Below the pieces are notes generated by a model. The model ran no database searches, was not told the origin of the DNA, and saw nothing but the letters and a program-made list of their open reading frames with translations. The position numbers were made by a program, and so were the translations under genes. Below, piece by piece: positions 42,046 to 53,974 of a stretch of DNA of 64,000 nt; within the stretch, counting starts at the first letter, position 1; each line of letters opens with the position of its first letter. The DNA comes from Aselliscus stoliczkanus (Eukaryota > Chordata > Mammalia > Chiroptera > Hipposideridae), in the NCBI GenBank assembly GCA_033961575.1, contig CM066729.1, positions 33,886,501 through 33,950,500 of the forward strand, in the 5' to 3' direction.

Positions 42046-43139
42046 GTACATATTCAGTTATAGACACAGGAAACTATATGGAGTAAAGAAAAAAGCATTT
42101 TATACTAAAATACATTTTTTATTTCAAAGCAATTGTCATTTAAAATTTTTTCACTTATGTATATACAAATAGTACAAAATTTTAAAACTGCATGAAGTAA
42201 AACAACACCAAAATTGACTTGGTAGGCAATAGGCAAAAAAAGGTGTCAATAAGAAAAGTGAAACTGAAGTATTCCTGGTCATTGACCCTTTCAGCAAGCA
42301 GAACAGATTAGTGCTCAACTATTCTATTTATAGATTTGCCTGCACTTAAGGCTTTGTAATTTGTGTTTCAGAATTGCAAACATTTGAAGGTTAAATCATA
42401 TATATAAATCATATATTTTAGGTTAAAAGGTACATGATTTAAATCTGTAGGTTAAAAGTTTCATGCTTTGCTAGCCACCAGAATGCAACAGAAGAGGAAA
42501 ATCTAATTTTCAGTGATACAGAGGTACTTCAAAACACTAAATCATGAAAAAGATCCTATCTCTGCAGAGACCTGTGAAAAATTTAGACATAAAATGGCTA
42601 CATGGGTAGGGGAGAAGGAGGCCCTAGGAACTGTTCAATTTGTTCGATATGTTACTGCTAGATGCCAGAAGCATGTGTGAATATAAATACAGAGAGAAAC
42701 CAAGGCTCCTGCCTTGGGACACATATAAAACACTGGATGCAAAGAAATCTAGAAGAACACAAAGAAGCTATGGACCAGTATCATTAGAAAGACCAAAAGA
42801 TAAGGGGCTATGTGAAGAGCACCAGAAAATAGGACAGAAACAAGTGCTGGTATCCTGTCTTGCCATTCACTGATAAATGACACAGCTAACTTTCAGTTTT
42901 TATCCTAGATCTCACTATTCTTAAAGGCTTCAAACTGGAGTTACCAGGTAAGCAGCAGATCTAAACTGGGACTAATTACCATTTTCATCCTAACCATTCT
43001 TTATCTCAATATCTCTATTTTTCTCCAAGTCATAATTTTCTATTCCTTTTAATTTAACACCATATGTAGACACAGTTCTGTAAGTGTTCTTCCTCAATAT
43101 CTCATATGCAATCTTTCCTTTACTGCTGTACTGAAGCTT
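42043..43139. other. Intergenic, nothing recognised
   Basis: Unique-looking AT-rich sequence; a 77-codon open frame (42,640) has no family likeness. Confidence 0.4.
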
Positions 43140-43745
43140 CTGCTGTAATTTATAACTTCAAGCCTTGTAATGTAATTTTTCCCTAATGTTCTTCTGACAC
43201 CTCACTTTCCCTTAAAGTATCCACTTACCTCTCCGCAAAACAATAACGCATTCCCAATGCAGTACTCCTATAGCATCTACTTCCTGGAGGTAAAGATCTA
43301 AACTTCTTAACCTTATATTTAAAACCCTGCATTTTGTGTTTGACATTTCATCTTCCATTCTACATCAACCCACGCTCCTGCCACACCCACCTGCTACACT
43401 AGTCTACTTTTTTTAAGCTCACATCTATGCTTATTTGACCCTGAAGCTGAATTATCCTTATTTAATGCAAATTATATCCATCTTTCCAGAACTAGTTGGC
43501 ATCACTTTTCTTCCAAAGAACTTTTCAAACCCTTCTTCTTCCCTCAAAAGCATTAAGTTCTCCCCTTTCCCCCATCATAACAATGTATTTTCTACTTGAA
43601 TTACAGTATTGTTTTAGCTGGTCTCAAATTAAAGTTATTCATGGATGTTTCTGTAGCTCACATGAGACTGTGGACACTTAGAGAGCAAGTACGATGCCTT
43701 TCTCACCTTTACTTAATTCACCGTGCCACACACAATGTTTTTCAT
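43140..43745 (+). mobile_element. L2 LINE remnant
   Basis: Pyrimidine-rich text with 'acatgagactgtggacactt' and 'accgtgccacacacaatgtt' follows the L2 ORF-to-3' UTR order. Diverged; no frame. Confidence 0.5.
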
Positions 43746-44059
43746 GGAGTAAGATACAACAGTGACTGACAATTGTACACCTATATCAATTCGCCCTCGT
43801 CAAAGCCTACCAACCAAAGGCCACCAGGAACACCACTGTAGTCAAACAAGGAAGAGCAGGCTGTCTTAGTTAGGAGGGCTTTATTATAGGATTTGGACTT
43901 GTGCTAAGTGAATATAAAGAGCAATTAGAAAAGGAGGGACTGGGTTCGGCTTGGATTATGTCCAGAAGTGAGGACAATTCAATACTTAGGTATCATAGTC
44001 CTTGTGCAAGAAGTGGGAGGAACAAATTGGAGCTGGGGATATCAATGGTATTAAAGCAG

Positions 44060-45060
44060 TAACACAGTCAAAATTCATTTTTTGCAACAATAGTATGGCC
44101 TACTTAAAAGCATTGTTTGTCACAGTCTCACAGCCTACTTTTTCATTTTCTTTCTGTTCTCTTTTTAGTGACAGAATCCCCTAAATTTAGCAGGGTACAT
44201 GGCTATCCATCTACAGGCTACATTTTCCAGCCTCTCATAATGCTCTCAAAGGTAAAGTAAATAATTTTTTCTATGTGGAACTAAATTCTAGTCAGTGGGA
44301 TGAAATCAGAATTCACACATACAACTTCCACATTATGTTTTTTCTTGTTTTTTTTTTTAAAGATTTTATTGGGTTATTGGGGGAGGGGAACAGCATTGGG
44401 GAACCAGGGAAGGGGAACAGACAAGTTGCTGTCTTTTTGTTCTTCAGTTTAGTTGTGGAGGACATTGCTTCACTGGCCCATGTTGGTATCACCATTGCAC
44501 TCTTCTCGGGTGAGACAGATCGGTCATCAGCCTCTGGACGGCTACTCACAGTGGCTCTTGGTAGCTCACACTGGCTGCCAGCCACTCACACTGGTGCTGC
44601 AGCTATGCTGTCAGGGGGACTCACAGAAGCCCATCTCCTGGTGGAGCTGTTGTTCACCATCTTAGCTGTAGAGGGCAGTGTCACTGGCCCTCATATGGGA
44701 TCCGAACCATGGCTGCTGGCATCCCAAGCCAGCTCTTAACCAACGCACCACTCAGCCAGCCCCCACATTACATTTTTAAGAAAAAAACTGCTTGCCCTCC
44801 ACATCCTCTATTTAATGTTTTCTCAGAGCCAAGCACACTGTGGCTCTGTAAGTTGGCTCTGACCACGGATTCCCCCAGGTGGTAGCGGGGTGACAAGTTA
44901 GAAGAGTCTTAGATTCCTGGATCACCTTGTGGGCCAGAGCTACCTATCCACCCTATATCATTAACTGTCCTCTGAATTATTCAGTGAGAGAGAAATAGTC
45001 TTATCTGCTCTGAGCCAGTCGATATTTGAGTCTTTTTATTACAGAACTTTATAACTCACC
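44060..45060 (+). mobile_element. Old LTR-like element split by a SINE
   Basis: The left part ('cattttccagcctctcataa', 'agtcagtgggatg') and right part ('ttcctggatcaccttgtggg', 'ctctgaattattcagtgaga') look like one old LTR-type repeat interrupted at 44,343-44,762. The family is not certain. Confidence 0.4.
44343..44762 (-). mobile_element. Long-bodied tRNA-derived SINE, copy 2
   Basis: It has the same head and body as the copy at 27,952. Imperfect 15-base target copies flank it (44,328-44,342 CCACATTATGTTTTT and 44,763-44,777 CCACATTACATTTTT). A 154-codon open frame on the plus strand crosses it by chance. Confidence 0.86.
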
Positions 45061-47639
45061 TAATACAATGGTGAGGATAGATACTGGCTATTGAATTATG
45101 AATGCTAATGATGAAGTGTTAACTGTGTCCATTATAGATCAAAAAGTTGCTAGCTGGGTTATGAATATTATCTATTATCTCCTCTAGCCTTACATTATAT
45201 ATATATATTGTCAAGTACTTTCACAAATCCGGAAACTTCATGTACACATAAACCTCATTATCAGCAAAGACTAATAGTATCATTATAAATTATTATAAAA
45301 TGGCATGAAAACTGAAATGGGTCTTACTCATGATTTGCTATTTATGGGAAAAGTTTTGTCTTTGTAAAGTCTGCATTCTTGTGATATAAACTGTGGATTT
45401 GGATGGGGAAGGGCTGGTTCATTACAAATATAAGTTATCATAGAACCAGTAACTTAATTTTCAAAACTTGTCATTTAATCATCACTGGAACAAATGGACA
45501 AAATAGGTTTCTGCCTATTAAAATTCAATCATATGATATGTAAAAAAAAAAATTATCCATGTAATACTATCAGTGCTATAAATTTCTCATAAAATGGGAT
45601 TAATAAAATTGAAAGAGAATAATCTTTATAATCATCATTAAAAGTATTATAAATATCAGTAATATGATATTGCATATCACTGAAAATTATATATAATTCT
45701 TGAAAAAAAGTCTTAAAGTTTCCAGCATGTTAATAATTTTCTTTAACCCTGTTTTGGTATCTTGATTCTGACAAATTTATTGTAGGAAAAAAAAAAACCT
45801 TTTGGAGTATGGAGTATTCATTCACATATTGGAAACAGCCAATGAAAAAGACTAACTATACATTTTAAAGTAAACAGGTCATGATTCCTCTGGAATGGCT
45901 ATTGAATGTACACATTCCTGAAACAGAAGTTTCTAAATCACAGTAGAGGAAAATAAAGACTAAGGGTTGTTCTAAAATTAATCTGATCCCATTAGTAAAA
46001 TTTACCTACTGTTAATTAAATATTTACTAGAGACTGAAAGGTTTTGGGTTTTTTTTGTTGTTGGTTTTTTTGGCAAATAAGCTAAGAACACTGAAGCCAG
46101 CTTAGAAATTTACTTTCTAAATTCCTCTGATTCAATTTCTATATTGTTAAGAATAATCATTAAATATTACATTGAACTCTGTGTTTAACAAGTTTCCAAT
46201 TCTAATCTGTGAGGATTTTAACAGTGATAGTAAGTTCTCAATAGTACACAGACTAACCACCTCAGTTTATTTCCTAACCTATGTAACCTAATTCATGAAA
46301 TATTTATTAACTGACAATTACTAAAAGTGAATTTTAAATCAATTTAAATATACATTAGAAGGTAATAAAGTAGTGCCTATGAGTGAGCATCTCTAATATG
46401 TAACCTTTCTAAATCTTCAATTAAATTACATCAGATATTTTCTAATATTCATTTTAGTATTCATCCAAATCAGAATTAGTTTCATACAGCATAAGATTTT
46501 AGGAAGAAAATACAGGCTAAAGGCTCATTTAACTCATTAGTTTTCCAAGCCAATGAAGAACCAGTGAACTAGAAACTCTGCCCAGTTCTAATGCTCACAT
46601 TCACTACCTTCTAGGATTTTTATGACCATTCTAAGTTATTGATAAGCTGCCAATGCCAACTCTGCATTAAGAAGGATAAAGAGATTAATGGTGCTCCGAT
46701 TTCTATAATCAACAACTCATAAAGTATGTGTGACCTTGCACTGGTGCAAAAGTCTTAAGTTATTAAACTCTTTATGATTCAATTGGAAAATCATCCAATA
46801 AAATGAAAATACAGGCCATAATCATACCATTTTTATGTTCTTAGCAGACTTCCCTGATGTTTTCAGAGCATACAAAAAAACAAGAAAAAAAAAGAAAGTA
46901 ATAGTGTAATTACTTTCCCAGAATGTTGGAGAATCTATAGCTGCAACATAAAGTCAAACTAATAGCTGGGGTTAAATTTAGGTTTGGACTACATTACTTG
47001 AATTCTATTAAAAAGAAGTGCTAATCGAGGAAAAGACCATGTATTGCTTATCACCTGTAATGCACACACCTCATTAACTGCTCTGCTGTTCCCAGCTACC
47101 CAAGGTAAACATCTCAGAAAACTTCTATTCTAAGGCTGTGAATAACCACTAGGTTGCCAACATAAAACTAAAAACTTGCAGCAAGATGTGTTTTGCAGGG
47201 AATAATACATCAGCTTTTCCCACAAACACTACTTTGTTAAAAACTTTTACTTTTTGTCAATTTTAGCAATATGGGGTTTCTCAAACATAGTTTGTTTTAC
47301 TTGCACTTCAGAATGTGGATATTCTGGTTTCTATCTGGAATATAGAAATCTGGAAACATCGTAATGCTACCACTTTTGCAACAGAAAAGTTGGATAATCT
47401 TCAAAAACACAACTTTTTCTTCAACGTATCAGCAGTTGGAGGGTTATAGGTAAACCTGTTAACTTGAAATCTAAGTTAAATTAGAAGACTGCAAGGAGAC
47501 ACAGGACACAAACATTTGCTTATATGGATTATTTGAACACCAATGCCATACGAGCCAATAAGAATTCTGCTAAAATGTGTCATGAATTATAAAGGTTGAG
47601 TGTGGGCTATCACCAGAGTAATTCTGAGAACCAGAAACA
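45061..47639. other. Intergenic, nothing recognised
   Basis: AT-rich, no open frame of note and no repeat I can name. It is the longest repeat-poor stretch upstream of SI. Confidence 0.4.
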
Positions 47640-48300
47640 AAGGGGATTTGCATCTACTCACAAACTCTTCTCATTCGTAGTACTGCAGATTGGATGGAGA
47701 GTCTTGAGAAATCCTCCATGGTGAGGCAGGCATAGTGGAAGTAGATGGTTGGCACTGCAAGAAAGGCACAATATTGGCACCTTCTCCCTTAACTCCCCCA
47801 CAGAGCAAAGGCCTTCAAACCTTGGGAAAAAGCAGTAAATTGTGGAGTTTGGGGGACATAGATGAAGACCTACTGAAGCTGGGAGATGGGGAAGAAATAT
47901 GTCTTCGATCCAGACCATTAGAAGGGTCTCCCTACAGCTTGGTATGGAACAGAATCACTGAGAAAGCCAGGCCTTGAGACCCAGGGATAGAGCACCTGTC
48001 TAAAACAGAGGCTAAAGAATAACAACAAAAAACATTCACTGCCTCCAAACCAGCTAAAGAGCAATGAGGAATAGGGAACAGAGGTCTACTGTTAACAGGG
48101 ATTCAAGAGCATGGAGATCTCTAAAGGACAAAGGAAAAGACAAGACCTAAAGCTAAGGGTGGAGGAGGCACTGAGAAAAACACACTCTGTAATCCTATGC
48201 TTCCTGTCTCTTTAGATTTGAGAACTCTTCAAAGGTACAATAACTCCAGAGAAATCTAAAGCTAAAGGTGCAATTAGGGTAACATAGCAAAAACAAAATC
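47640..48300 (+). mobile_element. Possible old L1 5' region
   Basis: A moderately GC-rich, purine-rich stretch ('cttcaaaccttgggaaaaag', 'gagacccagggatagagcac') has the feel of a decayed L1 5' UTR. Weak evidence. Confidence 0.25.
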
Positions 48301-48458
48301 CAAATTCAATATAGCTCCTGATTTGATTAACATAACATTCCACAATAAAAGACTAGCAGGAGTCAAGATATACTCATTTCAGGCTTAAATATTATTTATC
48401 TTAGTCTCTACTATTCAACAACTTATATCCAAGTTTACTTTTAGTAATGAAAGTACAT

Positions 48459-48620
48459 TTTTTAAATTTATTTTTTCAATTATAGTTGACATACAATACC
48501 ATATTAGTTTCAGGTGTACAATATAGTGACTACCTTAAAAGGTATCACCCTGGTAAGTCTAGGTGGCTGATACCATACATAATCATTACATTTAATTGTC
48601 CAAATAAAACTTAATAATAT
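48459..48620 (-). mobile_element. L1 3' UTR fragment, antisense
   Basis: 'ttatagttgacatacaatac' and 'ttagtttcaggtgtacaata' are the well-known antisense of an L1 3' UTR. Confidence 0.7.
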
Positions 48621-49189
48621 ATATCCATTAGATCATGTATGGTGTATGAGCCTTCTCAATTTATCTATCTAATAAATGTATTGTTAATAACATATTTACT
48701 GATTAAAATGTTTTATTGAAGCCAAAATTTCAGTGATGCAATGGGAGATATGTACATTCTATGAAGTTTGGATACTAGAAAGTATTCTATAGGAAAAAAT
48801 GTTAACCCGTGCCTATATACATTAAAGGAATTAAAATTCCACATAAATAATTTTTAATCAAAACAATGAGAGAAAACGTGAATATCTATGCAAAAGGAAA
48901 ATTAAACATTACTATCCATAAGAAGCCTGGTAAAATAAAAACGTTAAAGAATCTGAATCAAATATAAAGATTTGATTTTAACAAAGTCCTATTAATGATC
49001 TCTACTAACTTCTGACTAAAATGTTTCTTAAAATGCTAAAGAAGAGGGAAAATATTTCCACCTACAAATAGAAAAATTTAACCTGGTTGATTATCAGGAT
49101 TCAGGCTGTATAAGGCCGATACTGTTTGGAGGAATAACATTTATCTAACAGTAACCTAGGCTCAATTACAAGAGGAGGGCACACACAAC

Positions 49190-49880
49190 CTACACAAGGG
49201 AAACAACTGGAGTGCAAGTCCCAATAGCACATCTACTATATAAGGCCACTCTGCTATGACAGAGAGACACAGAAGCGCTACGTAATACATAGAAACAAAC
49301 ACAAGGAGGCAACCAAAACGGGGAAACAAAGAAACACATGCCAAATAAAAGAACAGAACAAAGCTCCAGAAAAAGAACTAAACAAGATGGAGAAAAGCAA
49401 TCTACCAGAAGAAGATCTGAAAACACTGGTTTTAAGGATGCTCAATGATCCCAGGGAAAACTTCGAGAAAGAGATGGGAAACATAAAAATTGAGAACCTA
49501 TTTGAAAAAATAATGATGGAAGAAATAAATAACCTGATGAAAGAAATAAATATATCCAAGCCTAGGAAGTGCAGAGAATCCCAAACAAGATGAACCCAAA
49601 GAGGCCCACACCAAGACACATCATAATTAAAATACCAAAGATTAGAGACTAAGAGAGAATCTTAAAAACAATAAGAAAAACGCAGTTAGTTACCTACAAG
49701 GGAGCTCTCATGTGACTCTCAGCTGTCTTCTCAACAGAAACTTTGAAGGCCAGAAGGACTGGCAGAAAATATTCAAAGTGAAGAAAAGTAAGGACCTACA
49801 ACAAAGATTACTCTACCCAGGAAAAATATCATTTAGAATAGAAGGACAAATAAAGAGCTTCCCAGACATATAACCATATA
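49190..49880 (+). mobile_element. Older L1 ORF1 region remnant
   Basis: It carries ORF1 pieces in broken frames: a MEKSNLPEEDLKTLVLRML-like coiled start (49,387), ENLFEKIMMEEINNLMKEIN (to about 49,555), 'ccaagacacatcataattaa' and 'actctacccaggaaaaatat'. The middle of ORF1 is deleted. It is older than the L1 at 50,698. Confidence 0.75.
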
Positions 49881-49899
49881 AACCAAAAAGTTTTTGTGT

Positions 49900-50697
49900 G
49901 TATTCAAAAATGAATGCAAGTACTCTAAATATTTCCATTATCCTCTTCTTCTTATATAGCATTTTTCATCTCTTTTAAAACAGATACTTTAGGAGAACAT
50001 GAAAAAAGGGTTGCTGGAAAGCAAACTCAGAATGTTTATTTCAATGTATGAGATGAGAAAGATGCCTGAAGCATTACATTGAGTCAAGTATCTTCATATG
50101 AAGAAAACTAATATTGAGAATTTGTGTTAAATTAGAAAATAGTCAGATATTAATAGCCATGATAAAATTGGGGGGGAGGGGAGTGATTAGTCCTCAATCT
50201 TAAAAGTATTTGTGAAACATAAAACAATAATTAAATCATGAATGAAGAATTTGATTACATCTATCATCATGATATTCCACATCTCAAAGACACAACTTGT
50301 CCTAATGAGCAAGTATTGGACATAAATATGGATGTCCCTAATTATAATTGACTGCAAAATGAAAATTTTAATGAGATGAAATCATTTGCATTCAATATGA
50401 CTTTTTATGAAAAATTGGAAATACAAAATAATAAAGTTATTTTCAGTTATGATTCAGGATCATGGAAAGTAATGCATTCTCTTTAATTAAAATTTACTTT
50501 CAACATTTTTAGAAAGTGAGCATTACTAAAAAATAAGGATACTTCCCTGCTCTTTAAATTTTCTACACCAAAATGATGTAGCTTTGGAGGGGGAAGAGAG
50601 GGAATCTCCTGTTAGAAAAACAAAAATGTGCCTAACTGATCTATAAATATTTCTTTGTACCAGTATATTCTTTAAAATATAATTAGGGGACTTCTGG
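49900..50697. other. Intergenic spacer between two L1 elements
   Basis: AT-rich with one G run (50,170). Nothing recognised. Confidence 0.4.
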
Positions 50698-51687
50698 TAA
50701 AATGGCAGAATAGACAGATGCTGTGCTAACTACCTCCCAGGATGACACCAAAATTACAAACAATTTATACAAACATTCAACCCCGGAGGTCCCCGGAACA
50801 CTGGAGGAACAGAACCACTAAACGAAGAATTTAAAGAGGAGGCCTCGTCGGGTCTGGTAGGACTGGCAGGGACGAGAGAGGGTGAACCCTGTGAGGGAAG
50901 CCCCAGCTGTGGGGAGGCTTCCCCGGTTGAGGGAGAGACCCGCCAGCCGCACACCAGCTCACCAGCCCAGAGCTCCTTTGATGGGAAGAGAAGTTCTAAT
51001 ATAGCTGGCAGTAAATTAGCGAGGACTCTCTTTGCTCAGCTCGGTGAGGCTGAGAGCGGCTGGAGAATCAGTGGGGCCAGTGCCTGGGCTTGCTCGCCGG
51101 TGAGCACTTACCTGGTTCCTGGTGGAGGGAGTGGCTGTGTGAGCCGGGCCCGGGAGCCTGCGGGGACAGACTGAACTGAGCACCTTTGGCACAAAGGCTG
51201 GAGGTTCTTGGACTATTGTTCCTCTGGTGTGAGGCTTGCATATGAGTGGTGTACAGGAGGGTGCCATTTGGTCAGGGTTGGGCCCTCCCACAGAGGGTCA
51301 GGTCTGGGACCTCATTGGTCTGGTGGAATTGGCGCAGAAGTGCATGTGCGCATGCGTGCCTTGGATCCCCATCCTGCCCCCCTTATACTGCATTGACAGG
51401 GAAATGCTGGGTAGGTGCCCTCCGGCTCCAACAGGCTGCTCACTGAGACCCGCGAGTACACGAGCCACCTGGGGTCCCTGCTCTCCCCACTGCACTTGCA
51501 GAGTTGCCAGGCTGGTGACTGGATGTCAGGCTGCTTGGCCTGATCTGCAAGCAGCTGATTGGGACAGGCTGAGACTGGGAGTTTTCCTGGGAGCGTTGGG
51601 CGGTGAGCTGTGTGCCTGCCTGATCCAGCCAGGGCTCTCCTGGTCATCTATCTAATATATCAAAGCAATCCCAGAGCGACAGCCAGA
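50698..51687 (+). promoter_or_regulatory. L1 5' UTR (internal promoter region)
   Basis: The most GC-rich kilobase of the window. L1 5' UTRs carry an internal promoter. Short open frames on both strands here are by-products of base composition. Confidence 0.6.
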
Positions 51688-52559
51688 ATGAGGAAACAAA
51701 GAAACATGTCACAAGTAAAAGATCAGAAGAAACCTCTAGAAATCGAACCAAATGAAACAGAGGGGTCCAACCTTTCAGAGACAGAGTTTAGAACACTGAT
51801 GATAAGAATGCTTAAAAAACTTAGTGAGGACATAAGGAAGGATAGAGAAATCATAAAAAAGAACCAGTTAGAACTAAAGAATACAATAACTGAAATGAAG
51901 AACACACTGGAAGGAATCACCAGTAGAATAGATGAAGCAGAGGAACGGATCAGCGATTTGGAAGACAAAATAGCAGAAATCACCGAGTTGGCACAACAAA
52001 AAGACCAAAGAATAAAAAACAATGAAAATAGTTTAAGAGCCCTATGGGAGAAGATGCTACGCAACCACCTTCGACTCATAGGAATACCAGAAGGAGAAGA
52101 GAAGAAGCAAGGGGTTGAGAATGTATTTGAAAAAACAATGACTGAAAACTTCCCTACCCTGGTGAAGGAAATCAACATACATGCCCAGGAAGTGCAGAGG
52201 GTTCCAAACAAGCTGAACCCAAACAGGTCTACACCAAGACACATCATAGTTAAAATGGCAAGGTTAAAGACAGAGACAGAATCCTAAAAGCAGCAAGAGA
52301 AAGACAGCAGCTTACATACAAAGGAACTCCTATTAGACTAACAGCTGACTTGTCTACAGAAACTCTGCAGGCCAGAAGGGAGTGGCAGGAGGTAATCAAA
52401 GTGATACAAAATAAAGGCCTACAACCAAGATTGCTCTACCCAGCACAGATATCACTTAAAATTGAAGGAGAAATAAAGACCTTCTCAGAAAAGAATAAGC
52501 TTAAGGAGCTCATTACCACCAAGCCAGCACTGCAAGAAATGTTAAAAGGGCTTTTTTAA
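51688..52559 (+). pseudogene. L1 ORF1 (RNA-binding protein), one frameshift
   Basis: It starts MRKQRNMSQVKDQKKPLEIE. A coiled coil spans about residues 45-125 (EEAEERISDLEDKIAE-type heptads), followed by the RNA-recognition motif (RLIGIPEGEEKK, then TPRHIIVKMA). A one-base loss near 52,262 ends the frame at 52,287. The C-terminal domain continues in another frame (ETLQARREWQEV to ALQEMLKGLF) and stops at 52,559. Otherwise it is free of stops, so the copy is fairly young. Confidence 0.85.
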
Positions 52560-52615
52560 ACAAAAGAAAGGGGTAAACAAGCTAACCCAGGAAGACCAGG
52601 AATACAATTAACTAA

Positions 52616-53195
52616 ATGGCAATACATATGCACCTATCAACAATCATTTTAAATGTGAATGGGCTAAATGCTCCAATCAAAAGACAGAGAGTGGCTGCAT
52701 GGATAATAAAATAGGTCCCATGTATATGCTGTTTACAAATAGAATAAGATATTTCATGCAAATGGAAATTGGAGAGAAAAAAAGCTGGAGTACCTCTACT
52801 TATTTTGGACAAAATAGACTTTAAAATGACTACAATAAAAGACAAAGAAGGGCACTATAACCCTAATAAACATCTATGCACCCAACATAGGAACTCATAA
52901 TTACATATAACAGATTTTGACAGACATAAAGACAGAGATCAACAGTAACACTATCATAGTAGGGGACTTCAACACCCCATTGTCACCAATGGACAGACCC
53001 TTTAGAGAAAATCAACACACAAAGAGGGGCCTCAAATGACAGTTAAGACCAGCTGGACTTCGTCGATATTTTTGGAGCATTTCACCCTGAAACAGAATAT
53101 ATGTTCTTCTCAAGTGCACATGGGACATTTTCCAAGATAGACCACATTAGACCACAAAACAAGTCTCAGTAAATTTAAGAGGATTGAAATCATAT
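52616..53195 (+). pseudogene. L1 ORF2 endonuclease fragment
   Basis: Frames include ILNVNGLNAPIKRQRVAAWI, DKEGHY and a FSKIDHI-like piece, in the order of the L1 endonuclease. Several deletions and stops break it, and no reverse transcriptase follows. Confidence 0.75.
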
Positions 53196-53201
53196 CAAGC
53201 A

Positions 53202-53615
53202 GATATAAAGGAAAAACTGATGGTTGCTGGTTGGGAGGCAGTGGGGATGAGGGAGAGGGGGAAGGTTTTGTACAGCATAGGTGGGTGACTACAATGTTGT
53301 CACAGGGATATGAGGGCAGTTCTGGGAATGTAATTGATAATGCTGTGAAGAGACTATTATGTTAAGTGAAATATGTCAGTCGGAGAAAGATAAGTACCAT
53401 ATGATCTCACTTATATGTGGAATCTGAAAAACTGAATGAATGAGCAAAGTAAACAGACTCATAGATATAGAGGAAAAACTGAGGGTTGCTTGTTGGGAGG
53501 GGGGTGGGGATAAAGGGGAAGAGGAAGAGATTAGACATCATAAATAGACAACTACAATAGTGCCACAGGGATATGAAACACAGTTCGGGGAATATAATAA
53601 TGTTGTAAAAATTTT
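53202..53615 (+). repeat. Imperfect tandem duplication in L1 3' UTR
   Basis: The unit starting 'gatataaaggaaaaactgat' (53,202) returns as 'gatatagaggaaaaactgag' (53,463), about 260 bases later. 'ctacaat' and 'cacagggatatga' repeat in both copies. Confidence 0.7.
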
Positions 53616-53974
53616 TGTGGCGTGTCAGATGGTCACATGTCTTGTTAGGGAGACCACTTCATGGATGGAATAGAGGCTTGATCGCTGCCCTGTACACCTG
53701 AAGCTGATATTGTATAATATTGTATGCCAACTGTAACTGAATATATAGATAGTCACGGGATGTGGACTATACTGTGGAAGGGAGTCAAAGGAATTGTTGT
53801 GGATATGTATGATATGGCGGGGGGAGTGAGGTGGCAAACTGGGGGAGGGGGGTTGTCACTTTGAGGGGTAAAAAGTGTAACTATTGCATTGTGTTTTACA
53901 CCTGAAACTAATTTTTTAAAAAAATTTTTATTTCAACAATAAAAGATTTAAAATATATATATATATATATATAA

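Larger units (their letters stand above)
50698..53945 (+). mobile_element. L1 element, 5'-complete but internally deleted
   Basis: It begins with a GC-rich 5' UTR (about 50,698-51,687, starting near 'ggacttctggtaaaatggca'), followed by ORF1, a decayed endonuclease part of ORF2, and a 3' UTR with A tail. The reverse transcriptase is absent: at about 53,200 the sequence jumps from the endonuclease to the 3' UTR. A TTTAAAATATAATTAG-like duplication may flank it, with the 3' copy swollen by a TA run (53,952-53,972). Confidence 0.85.

Noticed and set aside
44275..44739. 154-codon open frame on the plus strand
   Set aside because: It runs through the long-bodied SINE in antisense. The same sort of open frame appears in the other two copies (28,157; 57,258), so it reflects SINE composition and not a gene.
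47735..47977. 80-codon open frame that looks protein-like
   Set aside because: No family match, no splice or promoter context, and it sits in a stretch resembling a decayed L1 5' region.
51236..51655. 139-codon and several overlapping open frames in GC-rich DNA
   Set aside because: They lie in the L1 5' UTR, overlap on both strands and resemble no protein.
51723..52247. 174-codon open frame on the minus strand
   Set aside because: It is the antisense shadow of L1 ORF1.
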